NCBI GenBank assembly: GCA_043755435.1
Contig: JAYUSZ010000091.1
Span: 10,590-74,589, forward strand
Direction of reading: 5' to 3'
DNA from: JANXSF01 sp043755435
GTDB lineage: Bacteria > Acidobacteriota > Terriglobia > Bryobacterales > Bryobacteraceae
DNA length: 64,000 nt
Numbering within the stretch: position 1 is the first letter of the stretch; every line of letters begins with the position of its first letter. The notes under the pieces were generated by a model. The model was not told the origin of the DNA. It ran no database searches and saw only the letters and a program-made list of their open reading frames with translations. Of the stretch, positions 45,389 through 54,323 are shown piece after piece. Both the position numbers and the translations under genes were made by a program.

Positions 45389-46560
45389 CAGTAGTCCTTC
45401 ACTTGTTGCCGATATCCATCGTAATTGCGGCGCGTTTCCAGAAGTGAATCGCCGCCGAACTTTTCAAGCATGGCTTGTGCCAGCACCATTGCCACCATCG
45501 CTTCCCCAATCACACCGGCCGCCGGAGCAACGCAAATATCACTGCGTTCGTAGGCTGCCTTTTCAGGATCGCGAGTTTCCAGATCGACACTCTCCAGAGG
45601 ACGACGCAAAGTGGAGATCGGTTTCAATAGACCGCGAACCAGAATGTCCTGCCCGTTGGTAATTCCGCCTTCCAAGCCACCAGCGCGATTTGCGCCGCGA
45701 AAAAACTCTCTATTTTCCTTATTGTAGTGGATCGTATCCTGCACTTTGGAACCGAAAGCTTCCGAACCTTCCTGTGCAAATCCAACTTCCACACCCTTCA
45801 CCGCCTGCATCGAAACAATGGCCTGAGCCAATCGTCCGTCAAGGCGAGTGTCCCAAGTAATATGCGAACCAAGGCCAATGGGAAGGCCATGGGCAACCAC
45901 TTCAAAGATGCCGCCCACAGTATCACCAGTGCGGTAAGCTTCGTCCACAACTTCCTTCATGCGCGCTTCAGCGGCGGGATCAACACAGCCCAGCATTACT
46001 TCGTCCTTCAGACTCAGAGCCACCAGTTCATCCCAGGTTGCACTACGGCCAAGGCGCTCCGGACCAACGGCGATCACATGGCTGAGTACTTCAATTCCGA
46101 ACTCCGCCAGAAAAGCTTTGGCGATTGCCCCAACGGCCACGCGCATAGTGGTTTCCCGTGCTGAGGCGCGTTCCAGAATGTAGCGAGCATCGCGATAATT
46201 GTACTTAATTCCTCCAGCAAGATCGGCATGGCCAGGGCGTGGGCGCGTTACCGGCTTCGTATTGGTTTCGGAACCAATGTAATTTTCCACCGGCAGAATT
46301 TCCGTCCAATTCTTCCAGTCTTTATTCTGGACAATGATGGCGATGGGTGAGCCGATGGTTTGCGAATGGCGCACGCCAGCGACAAGTTCCGCCTGATCGG
46401 TTTCAATTTTCATGCGGCCACCGCGGCCAAAGCCTTGCTGGCGACGCCACAATTCACGGTTTATTTTCTGGAGAGAGATCGGCACACCAGCGGGCAGACC
46501 AGTAACCGTAGCCACCAGGCATTCGCCGTGCGATTCCCCCGCTGTTTCGTAGCGGAACAT
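45388..46560 (-). CDS. aroC: chorismate synthase
   Basis: 390 residues. MFRYETAGESHGECLVATVT, GRGGRMKIETD, RPRPGHADLAGGIKY and GGLEGGITNG are chorismate synthase motifs, including those binding FMN and EPSP. It catalyses the last step of the shikimate pathway. The first ~43 codons and the promoter region are duplicated at 49762-49936. First gene of the aroC-def-fmt operon. Confidence 0.95.
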   Translation of the reverse strand: MFRYETAGESHGECLVATVTGLPAGVPISLQKINRELWRRQQGFGRGGRMKIETDQAELVAGVRHSQTIGSPIAIIVQNKDWKNWTEILPVENYIGSETNTKPVTRPRPGHADLAGGIKYNYRDARYILERASARETTMRVAVGAIAKAFLAEFGIEVLSHVIAVGPERLGRSATWDELVALSLKDEVMLGCVDPAAEARMKEVVDEAYRTGDTVGGIFEVVAHGLPIGLGSHITWDTRLDGRLAQAIVSMQAVKGVEVGFAQEGSEAFGSKVQDTIHYNKENREFFRGANRAGGLEGGITNGQDILVRGLLKPISTLRRPLESVDLETRDPEKAAYERSDICVAPAAGVIGEAMVAMVLAQAMLEKFGGDSLLETRRNYDGYRQQVKDY

Positions 46561-46610
46561 TATAGGGATGTTTCTATTGTAGGGGATTGGGGGAAGCGGG
46601 ACAAATTTGA
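46436..46610. repeat. aroC 5' end repeat, original copy
   Basis: 175 bp holding the aroC start region and upstream DNA, present again at 49762-49936 in the same orientation with about ten differences. Confidence 0.88.
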
Positions 46611-46815
46611 GTGGGCAGGAGAGGATTTACTATTCAATAAATTGGTTTGGCACTACAGTTGAGCATGACAATTCAAGATGTTAAAAATATCGGGGCAAAA
46701 CCGTTGAAAAAGTGCTTACAAATGTGCAGATGTTCGGCAGAACGCTTTGAGAGATAGTAGTATATACTTCAGTACGGTCATTTGTAACCTACATAGCCCA
46801 GTCGAGGTAACTAAA

Positions 46816-49746
46816 GTGCATTTGCATCTAAACAAGATCAGCCCCATTAGCTTTTTCGGTGCCGCAATTTTGCTAATGTGCATGTTCGCAGACGCTCAGA
46901 GCGCAACTGTAAACATTGATTCAGTCGACCCTCCCTTCATGGTCGTTGGGCAGCCGACAACATTGACTCTAAAGGGAAGAGGATTTAATCGCCAAACCTT
47001 TCCATTCTTAAATTTTTACTTTGAGGGCACATACAAAGGTAATTACGGAAATCCAATAAGTTTTGTAAGCGAAACTGAAGTCAAATGGCGTCTCCCAGGA
47101 ACGGGTGTTTCTAATCCCAATTGGACCGCAACTATCTCAGTGTCTAATGGGATCGAAAAATCGAACGAAATTCCAATAACCTTGCTTCCTTCACCTCCAA
47201 CTCCGCAATTTATTGTGAACACAATTGCCGGAGGTGGTGTGTTGAACGGCATTCCGGCGCTTTCAATGTCCTTCGCTCAATTCGGCATTAATACAGGTCC
47301 ACAGTACAGTGTCACGTTTGGTGGCACATTTGATATGGCCCTGGGGAGCAGCGGAGACATATTCGTAGGAGGTTATGCAGCCGTTTACAAAATCAACTCG
47401 CGCGGCATAGTCGACACGATTGCCGGTATTGGGGTGCCTGGATATTCTGGAGATGGTGGTAAAGCTTTAGATGCGAGAATGAACTCAATACAGGGCGTTG
47501 CTATTGATGATTCACAGAATATTTACTTTTCCGATACTTTCAATAATCGAATACGAAGGGTGGACGCGAAATCTGGCATGGTAGCTACCTTGGCTGGAGA
47601 TGGCAACTTCGAGCTTCCCCGTGTCGGGATTTCCAAATACTTAGCGACTTCGTTGTCTCTGATCAATCCCGCTAAGTTATTTTTAGATAAACGTAATAAC
47701 CTGTTCGTGAGTGAGGCATTCCGAATTAGTAGAGTGGATCTAACCACTGGGAAGATCACGAAAGTTGCAGGTTCGGATGATTTGAGTCAAACCGATCCAG
47801 GCGACAACGGCCCCGCACTAAAGGCAAGGATCTTGCCAGGGCAGCTCGCGGTTGATTCCGGCGGCAATGTATTTATTCTTGATGGCTACGGACTGAGACG
47901 TATTGACGCGAATACAGGGATTATCGCCAAGGCGTGGGATGCCACATTGGGAAGCCCGACAGGCATCGCAATTGATAGTTCTGACAATTTGTACGTGTGT
48001 TATGGCAACCCAACTGGAAGTACGATTGCGATACGAAAGACCAGCCTGTCCGTCAACGGGGGTAGCTCCACCATCGTGCAGTTTCCTCGTCCAACAACCG
48101 GCGGCCCGGTTCGTATTGTGGTTGGGAATTCGGGCGACTTCTACTTTTGGAATGCCCTACAAGATCCCATTTTCCGTCTTACGTCTGGATCGAGCACGCC
48201 CACACGTTTCGCGGGCGGAATGGCGGCTGGGGACGGTGGATTAGCGACGTCCGGACAATTGTCAGCACCGCAATATATAGCCACCGACCCTAAGGGCAAT
48301 ATTTTTGTATCTGATAGGGTACATAAAAGAGTTAGACAGATCGCAGCGGAAACAGGAGTAATCGCATCTATTGTCGGCACTGGAGTGACGGGGAGCGACG
48401 GGGATGGAGGCCCGGCTTCACGGGCTACACTCGCGGGTCCTCGGGGGCTGGCGACTGATGCTATTGGTGACCTTTACATTGCGGATGGGCTTCGTGTCAG
48501 AAAGGTTTCGATGTCTACCGGGTTAATTACAACCGTGGCAGGAAGTGGAACTGGTGGTTTGGATGGTGATGGTGGACCTGCTACCCAAGCAGGCATTCAA
48601 GCACAGGATATTGCGATAGACAAAACCGGCAACATCTTTATCGAAGCCGATCCGTTTTTCTTTTCATCTGATCGATTTGAAGAGGTGCCCATCTCTTCCG
48701 GCTCCAGAAACACGATGCGTAAAATCGACGCGAAAACCGGAGTGATCAACACTGTTGATTGGTTTGATCTTGCGACACTCAGAAGCATTGATAGCAGCGG
48801 AGCAGTATATCGTCGCTTCGGAGCTGGCGTGACACAGACTTCTGGTGGTAGCGTCCCGATTGCTCTCCAACTAATAGGCCAAAGTGGTGGGTACGATGGA
48901 GACGGTAGCCTCGCGATGTTATCTCGATTCGGCTGTGTTGGCACGGTTGTGGTGGATAGCCGGGACAGAATACATGTGGCGGATTGGTGCAACAACCGAA
49001 TCCGTACACTCGCTAGGTCATCGGCACCCAGCCCGATTGTTAACTCGGCTACAGCTTCTTTCGGGCCTATCGTTCCTGGTGAAATAGTGTCCATCTATTT
49101 GAAGGGAATTGGGCCGTCGGTGCCAATTCAGGGTGAGCTTGATGAAAAGGGACTCTTACCATTGACGCTTTGAGGGATTTCCGTGTATTTCGGGGGCGGT
49201 CTTTTAGGTTTTTTCTCCGGTAAAGCCCCGCTCACCTTCGTATCGGCAGATCAGATTAACGCCATAGTCCCTTACTCAGTAGCAGGCAACCCTACCGTAC
49301 CGTTTTCGATTGACGGCGACAACGGCTACTTTGGCTTTGGAGTTGTTCCTGTTGCGAGGACATCGGTGGGGATCTTCACGCAGAGTGGAAGTGGGAAAGG
49401 AGCCGCAATCGTGTTGAATCAAAATGGTACGACTAACAGTGGGGGAAATCCTGCCCCACGAGGGTCAATAGTTACTTTCTATGCCAGTGGGTATGGTCAA
49501 ACTGATCCAGCAGGGGTAGATGGTAAGCCCGCTTGTGCCCCTTTGCCTAAGCCCCTTGCGTCGTCTTCTGTTACCATCGGTGGGATCAACGCTGAAGTGC
49601 TCTATGCAGGCGCTGCGCCCGGAATGATCGGGGTCATGCAGGTAAATGCCCGTATACCCCTTAATGTTGTGCCCGGGAACGCCATATCAATTTTCTTAAC
49701 AGTCGGTAGCACCAGCCAGCAAGGCGTTACAATTGCTGTCAATTGA
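46816..49746 (+). pseudogene. NHL-repeat protein with Solibacter-type C-terminal domain, one in-frame TGA
   Basis: Signal peptide from a GTG at 46816 with GAGGT before it (FFGAAILLMCMFADAQSA). An IPT-like domain is followed by multiple NHL/beta-propeller repeats (GDGGPA, IYFSDTFNNRIRRV). A TGA at 49171-49173 interrupts the start of the C-terminal domain: LPLTL-stop-GISVYFGG, where family text would be LGGVSV. The frame then continues intact through the Solibacter uncharacterised C-terminal domain (QINAIVPYSVAG, FYASGYGQTDP) to 49746. One base change (GGA to TGA) explains it. The surface protein would be about 976 residues. Confidence 0.72.
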
Positions 49747-49761
49747 GCCAATAATCCTAGG

Positions 49762-49936
49762 TGCTGGCTGCGCCACAATTCATGGTTTATTTTCTGGAGA
49801 GAGATCGGCACACCAGCGGGCAGGCCAGTGACCGTAGCCACCAAGCATTCGCCGTGCGATTCCCCCGCTGTTTCGTAGCGGAACATTATAGGGATGCTTT
49901 TATTGTAGGGGATTGTGGGGAAGGGGACAAATTTGA
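49762..49936. repeat. aroC 5' end repeat, second copy (broken aroC fragment)
   Basis: It carries the first ~40 codons of aroC (minus-strand start at 49886; KINHELWRSQ where aroC has KINRELWRRQ) plus upstream DNA. After the repeat the aroC frame is lost. Confidence 0.88.
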
Positions 49937-50094
49937 AAACTGGAATTACGGAGATGAATATTCAATGGCTTGATAACAAATCGGTAGGAGTTGTTGTAAT
50001 AGGCTTTTTGATAGACTTGCAGTCAACATGACTGGCGGTAAATGATTTACCATCAGGAAAACACGAAATAGTTTCGTCTTTCGGTTCGAACAAA

Positions 50095-50703
50095 TTGCTC
50101 CGCGCCCTTTACGAGAGAACAGTGACTACACAATATCTGATGAAGAACCCGGCCGAAATTGCACGCTTCAAGGACTACACTCATGTTCACATGAACAAAT
50201 TTCTAATCGAGGCTGATACCCATGGCATGGGTAAAGAGCTTTCTGCGGAGCGACGAGTTGAGATTACCAACAACTTTAGTCAGGTGAAAGAGAAATTTGC
50301 TGAAGTTGTGTGCAAGTGCTGCAACAAGACTCGGACCCAAGGCTCGTGGACAAGAATGTCAATTGAGGCGCAAGCTCGCGCGATCAGCGACGAGTTAAGG
50401 TCAATATATTCAATAGCTTACCTGGAGCCCACGTTCTTAATGCATTCTACTGATTGGGGCTTAAATATTATCAGTGATCTTACGAGTGGCAAGGTGGAAC
50501 TACTAAACGATGAAACTGAAGCTAATCACGCTGCTCGAGCTGTGGTCCTGGCTTGTAAGTTGATGGGTCACTTAGCGCAAGGTATAGATGACTATTACAA
50601 GTTGAATGCAACGGATTGTTGTACAAGGATCACAGACGGTGTGAATTTGGTCACGAAGGAACTTCTAGTTGTAGACTCAGCAAACGACGCAACGCTTCCT
50701 TGA
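50095..50703 (+). pseudogene. N-terminally truncated DUF5677-like gene
   Basis: 202 residues from a weak TTG. LLRALYERTVTTQYLMKNPA is typical of the middle of DUF5677 proteins, which are normally ~270 residues. Upstream the frame is open only to 50032 and the family's N-terminus is absent. It is helical; function unknown. It sits just after the second aroC repeat, so the insertion probably removed its start. Confidence 0.5.
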
Positions 50704-50749
50704 TCCTTTAGCTACTTTTCGAAGAGGATTGCGGAGAAGCGGGACAAAT

Positions 50750-50959
50750 TTATGGGGATTCGCGGGCTTCCTCGATGGCGGCTTCCACCTGTTTTACTAT
50801 TTTCGGATGCAGTGTTGATCCACCATGAAAAGGGACAACCACCCTGATGGATCTCAATCCGTAAATTCGATGACTGCCTTTTGAACGAAGGCGGTTGAAC
50901 CCGGCCGCCAGTAGCAGGGACTCTGCTTCTCCAGCGTTCCACCTTGGCAGTTTAGGCAT
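50750..50959 (-). CDS. hicA: HicA mRNA-interferase toxin
   Basis: 69 residues. EAESLLLAAGFNRLRSKGSH and RVVVPFHGGSTLHPKIVKQV form the HicA dsRBD-like fold; the catalytic His is in the GSHRIY motif. It cleaves mRNA. It overlaps hicB by 8 bp, in the order antitoxin then toxin. Confidence 0.87.
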   Translation of the reverse strand: MPKLPRWNAGEAESLLLAAGFNRLRSKGSHRIYGLRSIRVVVPFHGGSTLHPKIVKQVEAAIEEARESP

Positions 50960-51173
50960 GAACTTCTAGGGAAGTTGTGAATATTTCCTGGCTAAACGCG
51001 CGTGAGCGTTCCTCTTCCGTCAGCGTCTCCAAGTAGAGTTCAATCGCTTCACGGATGTTTGCTGTGGCTTCTTCTATGGTTTGACCTTGGGACTGACACC
51101 CTTTCAATTCAGGGCACCAAGCATAGAATCCATCCTCATCTTTTTCGATAACGACGCTCGCCTTGCGGATCAT
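50952..51173 (-). CDS. hicB: HicB-like antitoxin
   Basis: 73 residues. IEKDEDGFYAWCPELKGCQS, then GQTIEEATANIREAIELYLE are the partial RNase H-like fold of HicB. No C-terminal DNA-binding domain is present, so this is the short HicB form. It neutralises the adjacent HicA. Confidence 0.87.
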   Translation of the reverse strand: MIRKASVVIEKDEDGFYAWCPELKGCQSQGQTIEEATANIREAIELYLETLTEEERSRAFSQEIFTTSLEVHA

Positions 51174-51290
51174 GATTTATTGTAGCGGGTTGCTCTGGCG
51201 CTGGGTCAATTGCTACCAATAGTTTCTAGGTCGAATCGGCGAGGGTTAGTTAGACAGGTTCTAATTTTTGAAAAGGACCTATGTGAGAAA

Positions 51291-52175
51291 ATGGGGGCAG
51301 AAGTGAAGTCACCGAAGCCCCCGAGGCAACATCCCGAACGCCCGATTATTGAGATGCTACTTTCGGAGTACGAGAATGGCACATGGAAAGGCGCGTCACT
51401 AGAGTGGCTTGAGGATAAGGAGAGAAATGCCGTCGAGGTTGTCGCGACGAAAGGCCACGGCGAAACCGTAGCGCTTGAGCATACTCTAATAGAGAAGTTC
51501 GTTGGTGAGAAAGACGATAATCAAAGCCTTATGTGCGCCTTTGCGAGGATTGACAAGAATCCGGATCTCGTTTTACCGCAGCGCGACCTCGAGGTAGTTA
51601 TAGAAGTCGGGGCGTTGCAGAAAGGATACGACTGGAATGCGATTGGAGAGGAACTTCTTGTCTGGCTGAAAGCAAATCACGAAGCCGCACCATATGGCAA
51701 TTCAAAGCACATTGCAAGGCTAGGTGGAAAATCGAAGAAAGAGCCGCTATCGTTGACAATCTCCCTTCACTGCAGAAAAACTCCCGGCATAGAGGGTTCC
51801 TGCCTGTTGTTACGAGACAGTGTACCCCAAACGCTGGATAAGGTCATAGAAAAGGCTTTGAAGAACAAGATTCCAAAGCTACTGAGGACGGAAGCCGACA
51901 AACACATACTCCTGCTTGAACGCGATCAGGTTTCTAACGGGAGTGGCAAAATTGATCTGGAGTTACAGAAGCAACTTCCTTGCCTGTCATCGAAATTACA
52001 GCTACCGCCTGAATCAAGCGGGCCTTTTGAGAATTTGGAGATTTGGCATGCGAACACGTCACTGCGTGATTCGTATCAGTGGGTCTACTTCAATCAATAC
52101 CGATCGGGTCGGATACTGGAAGCGCTCACATTTCATAAGGGAATCTTACAGCAACGAAACCCACATCTTCGTTAA
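51291..52175 (+). CDS. conserved hypothetical, VALEHTLIEKF-type
   Basis: 294 residues from the ATG at 51291. VALEHTLIEKFVGEKDDNQS and ADKHILLLERDQVS recur in a family of ~300-residue accessory proteins I have seen next to restriction or toxin-antitoxin genes. The acidic and Lys pattern could fit a nuclease-like fold, but I see no certain catalytic motif. It converges with the XRE gene. Confidence 0.55.
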   Translation: MGAEVKSPKPPRQHPERPIIEMLLSEYENGTWKGASLEWLEDKERNAVEVVATKGHGETVALEHTLIEKFVGEKDDNQSLMCAFARIDKNPDLVLPQRDLEVVIEVGALQKGYDWNAIGEELLVWLKANHEAAPYGNSKHIARLGGKSKKEPLSLTISLHCRKTPGIEGSCLLLRDSVPQTLDKVIEKALKNKIPKLLRTEADKHILLLERDQVSNGSGKIDLELQKQLPCLSSKLQLPPESSGPFENLEIWHANTSLRDSYQWVYFNQYRSGRILEALTFHKGILQQRNPHLR

Positions 52176-52474
52176 TAAAATGTACAATCGAACTTCCTTG
52201 ACTTGATCCTAAGCTCAACGCGAAGTCCGGCGGCCGCTAACATATCAAAGAGCGTCCCGACGGAAAAGTTCTCGATGTGGCCCCTCAACAAATCAGTAAT
52301 TTGGGCTGCAGGGACACCCATGAGGGAAGCCGCTTTGCGCTTCGTTAATCCACACTCTTCAATGTAGTTTTGCAGCGCGATCATGATTTCGGCCCGCACG
52401 CGAAGATTCTCGGCTTCAGCCGGAGCGAAACCACAATCAATGAAGACGCTGCTGTTACCTTTCGTCTTGCGCAT
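52172..52474 (-). CDS. XRE-family antitoxin-like HTH protein
   Basis: 100 residues from the ATG at 52474, which lies inside the 3' end of the upstream Uma2 gene (20-bp overlap). EIMIALQNYIEECGLTKRKA, then ASLMGVPAAQITDLLRGHI is the helix-turn-helix of HigA/RelB-like antitoxins, here with GTLFDMLAAAGLRVELRIK as the C-terminal cap. A cognate HigB toxin is not present upstream. Confidence 0.72.
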   Translation of the reverse strand: MRKTKGNSSVFIDCGFAPAEAENLRVRAEIMIALQNYIEECGLTKRKAASLMGVPAAQITDLLRGHIENFSVGTLFDMLAAAGLRVELRIKSRKFDCTFY

Positions 52475-53045
52475 TATCGTCAGGAAACTCAATTCCCGCA
52501 TAGATTTCAGCCGCAGGAATCTCAATTTCCAAGGATCTAATCTTGATTATCGAATTCAGTCCTTCATACTTCCGCAGGATCCACTGAACCTCTGACTCTT
52601 TGTAGAACACTTCAATCATTGGCTGGTCTTGCGCGACCAAAACGTACTCTGTAAAGGAGGGTAGGCGGGAATAGAGAGCGAATTTTCCGCCGTGATCGAA
52701 ATCCGACGTTGTGGGCGATAAAATTTCGACGATCACCTTTGGGTTCGTTATAGCATTCGCTGATTCTGCGCTGTATTGGAATTTGCCACAAATAACAGCA
52801 AGGTCAGGGTAGACGTAGTTGCTGGCAGTGGTCTGCACGCGAGGGGCTCCGGCTACGAAGCAAGGGCCGCCTTTTAAGCGTGCGACAAGACAGTGTGTGA
52901 CATTCGCGAGAACGACTGAGTGCTGTGGAGTTGCCGCAACCATGGGAAAAAGTTCCCCGTTGTGGTATTCCAAGGGACACTCCGATGCGTCATCCATGGC
53001 GAAGTATTCTTCGACTGTCAATTTGCCAGCGAGTTGTGCGCCCAT
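52455..53045 (-). CDS. Uma2-family (DUF820) nuclease-fold protein
   Basis: 196 residues from the ATG at 53045. Longer upstream starts add an out-of-family leader. LTVEEYFAMDDASECPLEYH, then YPDLAVICG and KVIVEILSPTT hold the expected Asp and Glu of the Uma2 core, and FALYSRLPSFTEYVLVAQD is the family ending. Second Uma2 copy in the window. It overlaps the XRE gene, so the two are co-expressed. Confidence 0.82.
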   Translation of the reverse strand: MGAQLAGKLTVEEYFAMDDASECPLEYHNGELFPMVAATPQHSVVLANVTHCLVARLKGGPCFVAGAPRVQTTASNYVYPDLAVICGKFQYSAESANAITNPKVIVEILSPTTSDFDHGGKFALYSRLPSFTEYVLVAQDQPMIEVFYKESEVQWILRKYEGLNSIIKIRSLEIEIPAAEIYAGIEFPDDNAQDER

Positions 53046-53518
53046 CCTCCTATTATCCCAAAAACGGCAGTTGGAAGCCATAATCGTGAAATGCAGCTTG
53101 ACGCTCCGAGGCAGGGAGTATCGAGAAGTCTCGCGCATCGAATTTTCTGCAGACGGCAAGCCGCTAACCGAAACGAAAACGCAAACGGAAAGAGAAGTAG
53201 CATCCGATGGCGGGGACAAGGGCAAAGATATGCCACTCAAGTCGTCTACTTCCGTTCTGATTTTCGACGCTTGAGCCTCTCCCTGGATGTACAATTGACC
53301 TGAACCTCAATGACGAAACCAGCCAATTTCTCAGCCCTCACATTGTTGGGCCTGGCAGTTCTTGGTGTGTAATTCTCTGGGAAAAATTGCTTAGAAGATT
53401 CGGTTGCCCTTGAATGCCATCGAGACAACCATGCCACTGTACAATGCAACGTAAGTCATAAGTTGGGGCTCGTCGACAATACAAGTGGAGGAAGCTGACG
53501 TGCAATGCCAAGCCAGAT

Positions 53519-54277
53519 TTATTCCACTCCACCAGCACGGCGGATCAGCATAGCATTACGCAAACGCACATCGGCACCGGCCCGCGTGAACATGGAACCT
53601 TCGGCAATTGTTTCGTAGCGCTTCATAAATCCAAGCGGAGTTTCCCCGGTGGAAAAATGTGTATTCACTTCAGCTCCGTGGCTAATCAGAAACTCAATCA
53701 TTTGCGGACACCCATAGATCCCCGCAGTGGCCAAAGCGTTGCTTGTTCCTGATTCCTGGGCGTTCACGTCTGCCCCGGCTTCTACAAGCAATTCCATTGA
53801 CCGCACTCCTTCCGCGCAACCAGTTCCTCCCATGTATGCCGCGGATATTAAGGGTGTGCGAGTCAATTGCCCTTTGTTTGGATCTGCACCATGCTCCAGA
53901 AGGATACCTGTTATTTTGGAACGAAACACGGCACGGTAGAGTGGAGTTTCATCGGAGCCATTCAATGCGTTTACGTCCGCTCCGGCGGCAATTAGCTTTC
54001 GAACACACGCGGCATGATCCCCTTGCCGAAATTTGAGAATTCCTTCCGGGTCGGTTGCCCAGTGCAATGCGGTGCTGTTTAGTTCGTCCCGCGCGTTGAC
54101 GGCAGAACCACTGCTTAATAGAGTTTCCAACTGAGCCAGGTCGCCTTGAAAAGCAGCGTTGGCCAGGGGATTCTTTTCTGTTGCTGATTCAGCCAGGGTC
54201 TGGTTTGTGAAACCGTTAAAAATGGAGATTGCTGCAGCCAGACCCATGATGGCGAGGATGGTGTTCCGGTTGTTCAC
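53519..54277 (-). CDS. ankyrin-repeat protein
   Basis: 252 residues. The signal peptide-like start (TILAIMGLAAAISIFNGFT) is followed by five ankyrin repeats, visible as NPLANAAFQGDLAQLETLLS, LIAAGADVNALNGSDETPLY and later GADVNAQESGTSNALATAG. Ankyrin modules mediate protein binding; here probably in the periplasm. Partner unknown. Confidence 0.85.
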   Translation of the reverse strand: MNNRNTILAIMGLAAAISIFNGFTNQTLAESATEKNPLANAAFQGDLAQLETLLSSGSAVNARDELNSTALHWATDPEGILKFRQGDHAACVRKLIAAGADVNALNGSDETPLYRAVFRSKITGILLEHGADPNKGQLTRTPLISAAYMGGTGCAEGVRSMELLVEAGADVNAQESGTSNALATAGIYGCPQMIEFLISHGAEVNTHFSTGETPLGFMKRYETIAEGSMFTRAGADVRLRNAMLIRRAGGVE

Positions 54278-54323
54278 ATCAGTCTATCGGCCGTTTTCTT
54301 GAACATCTACAGCAGCACGCGGA

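Noticed and set aside
53246..53538. Two short minus-strand frames between the Uma2 and ankyrin genes
   Set aside because: Cys/Arg/Trp-rich readings without family pattern.
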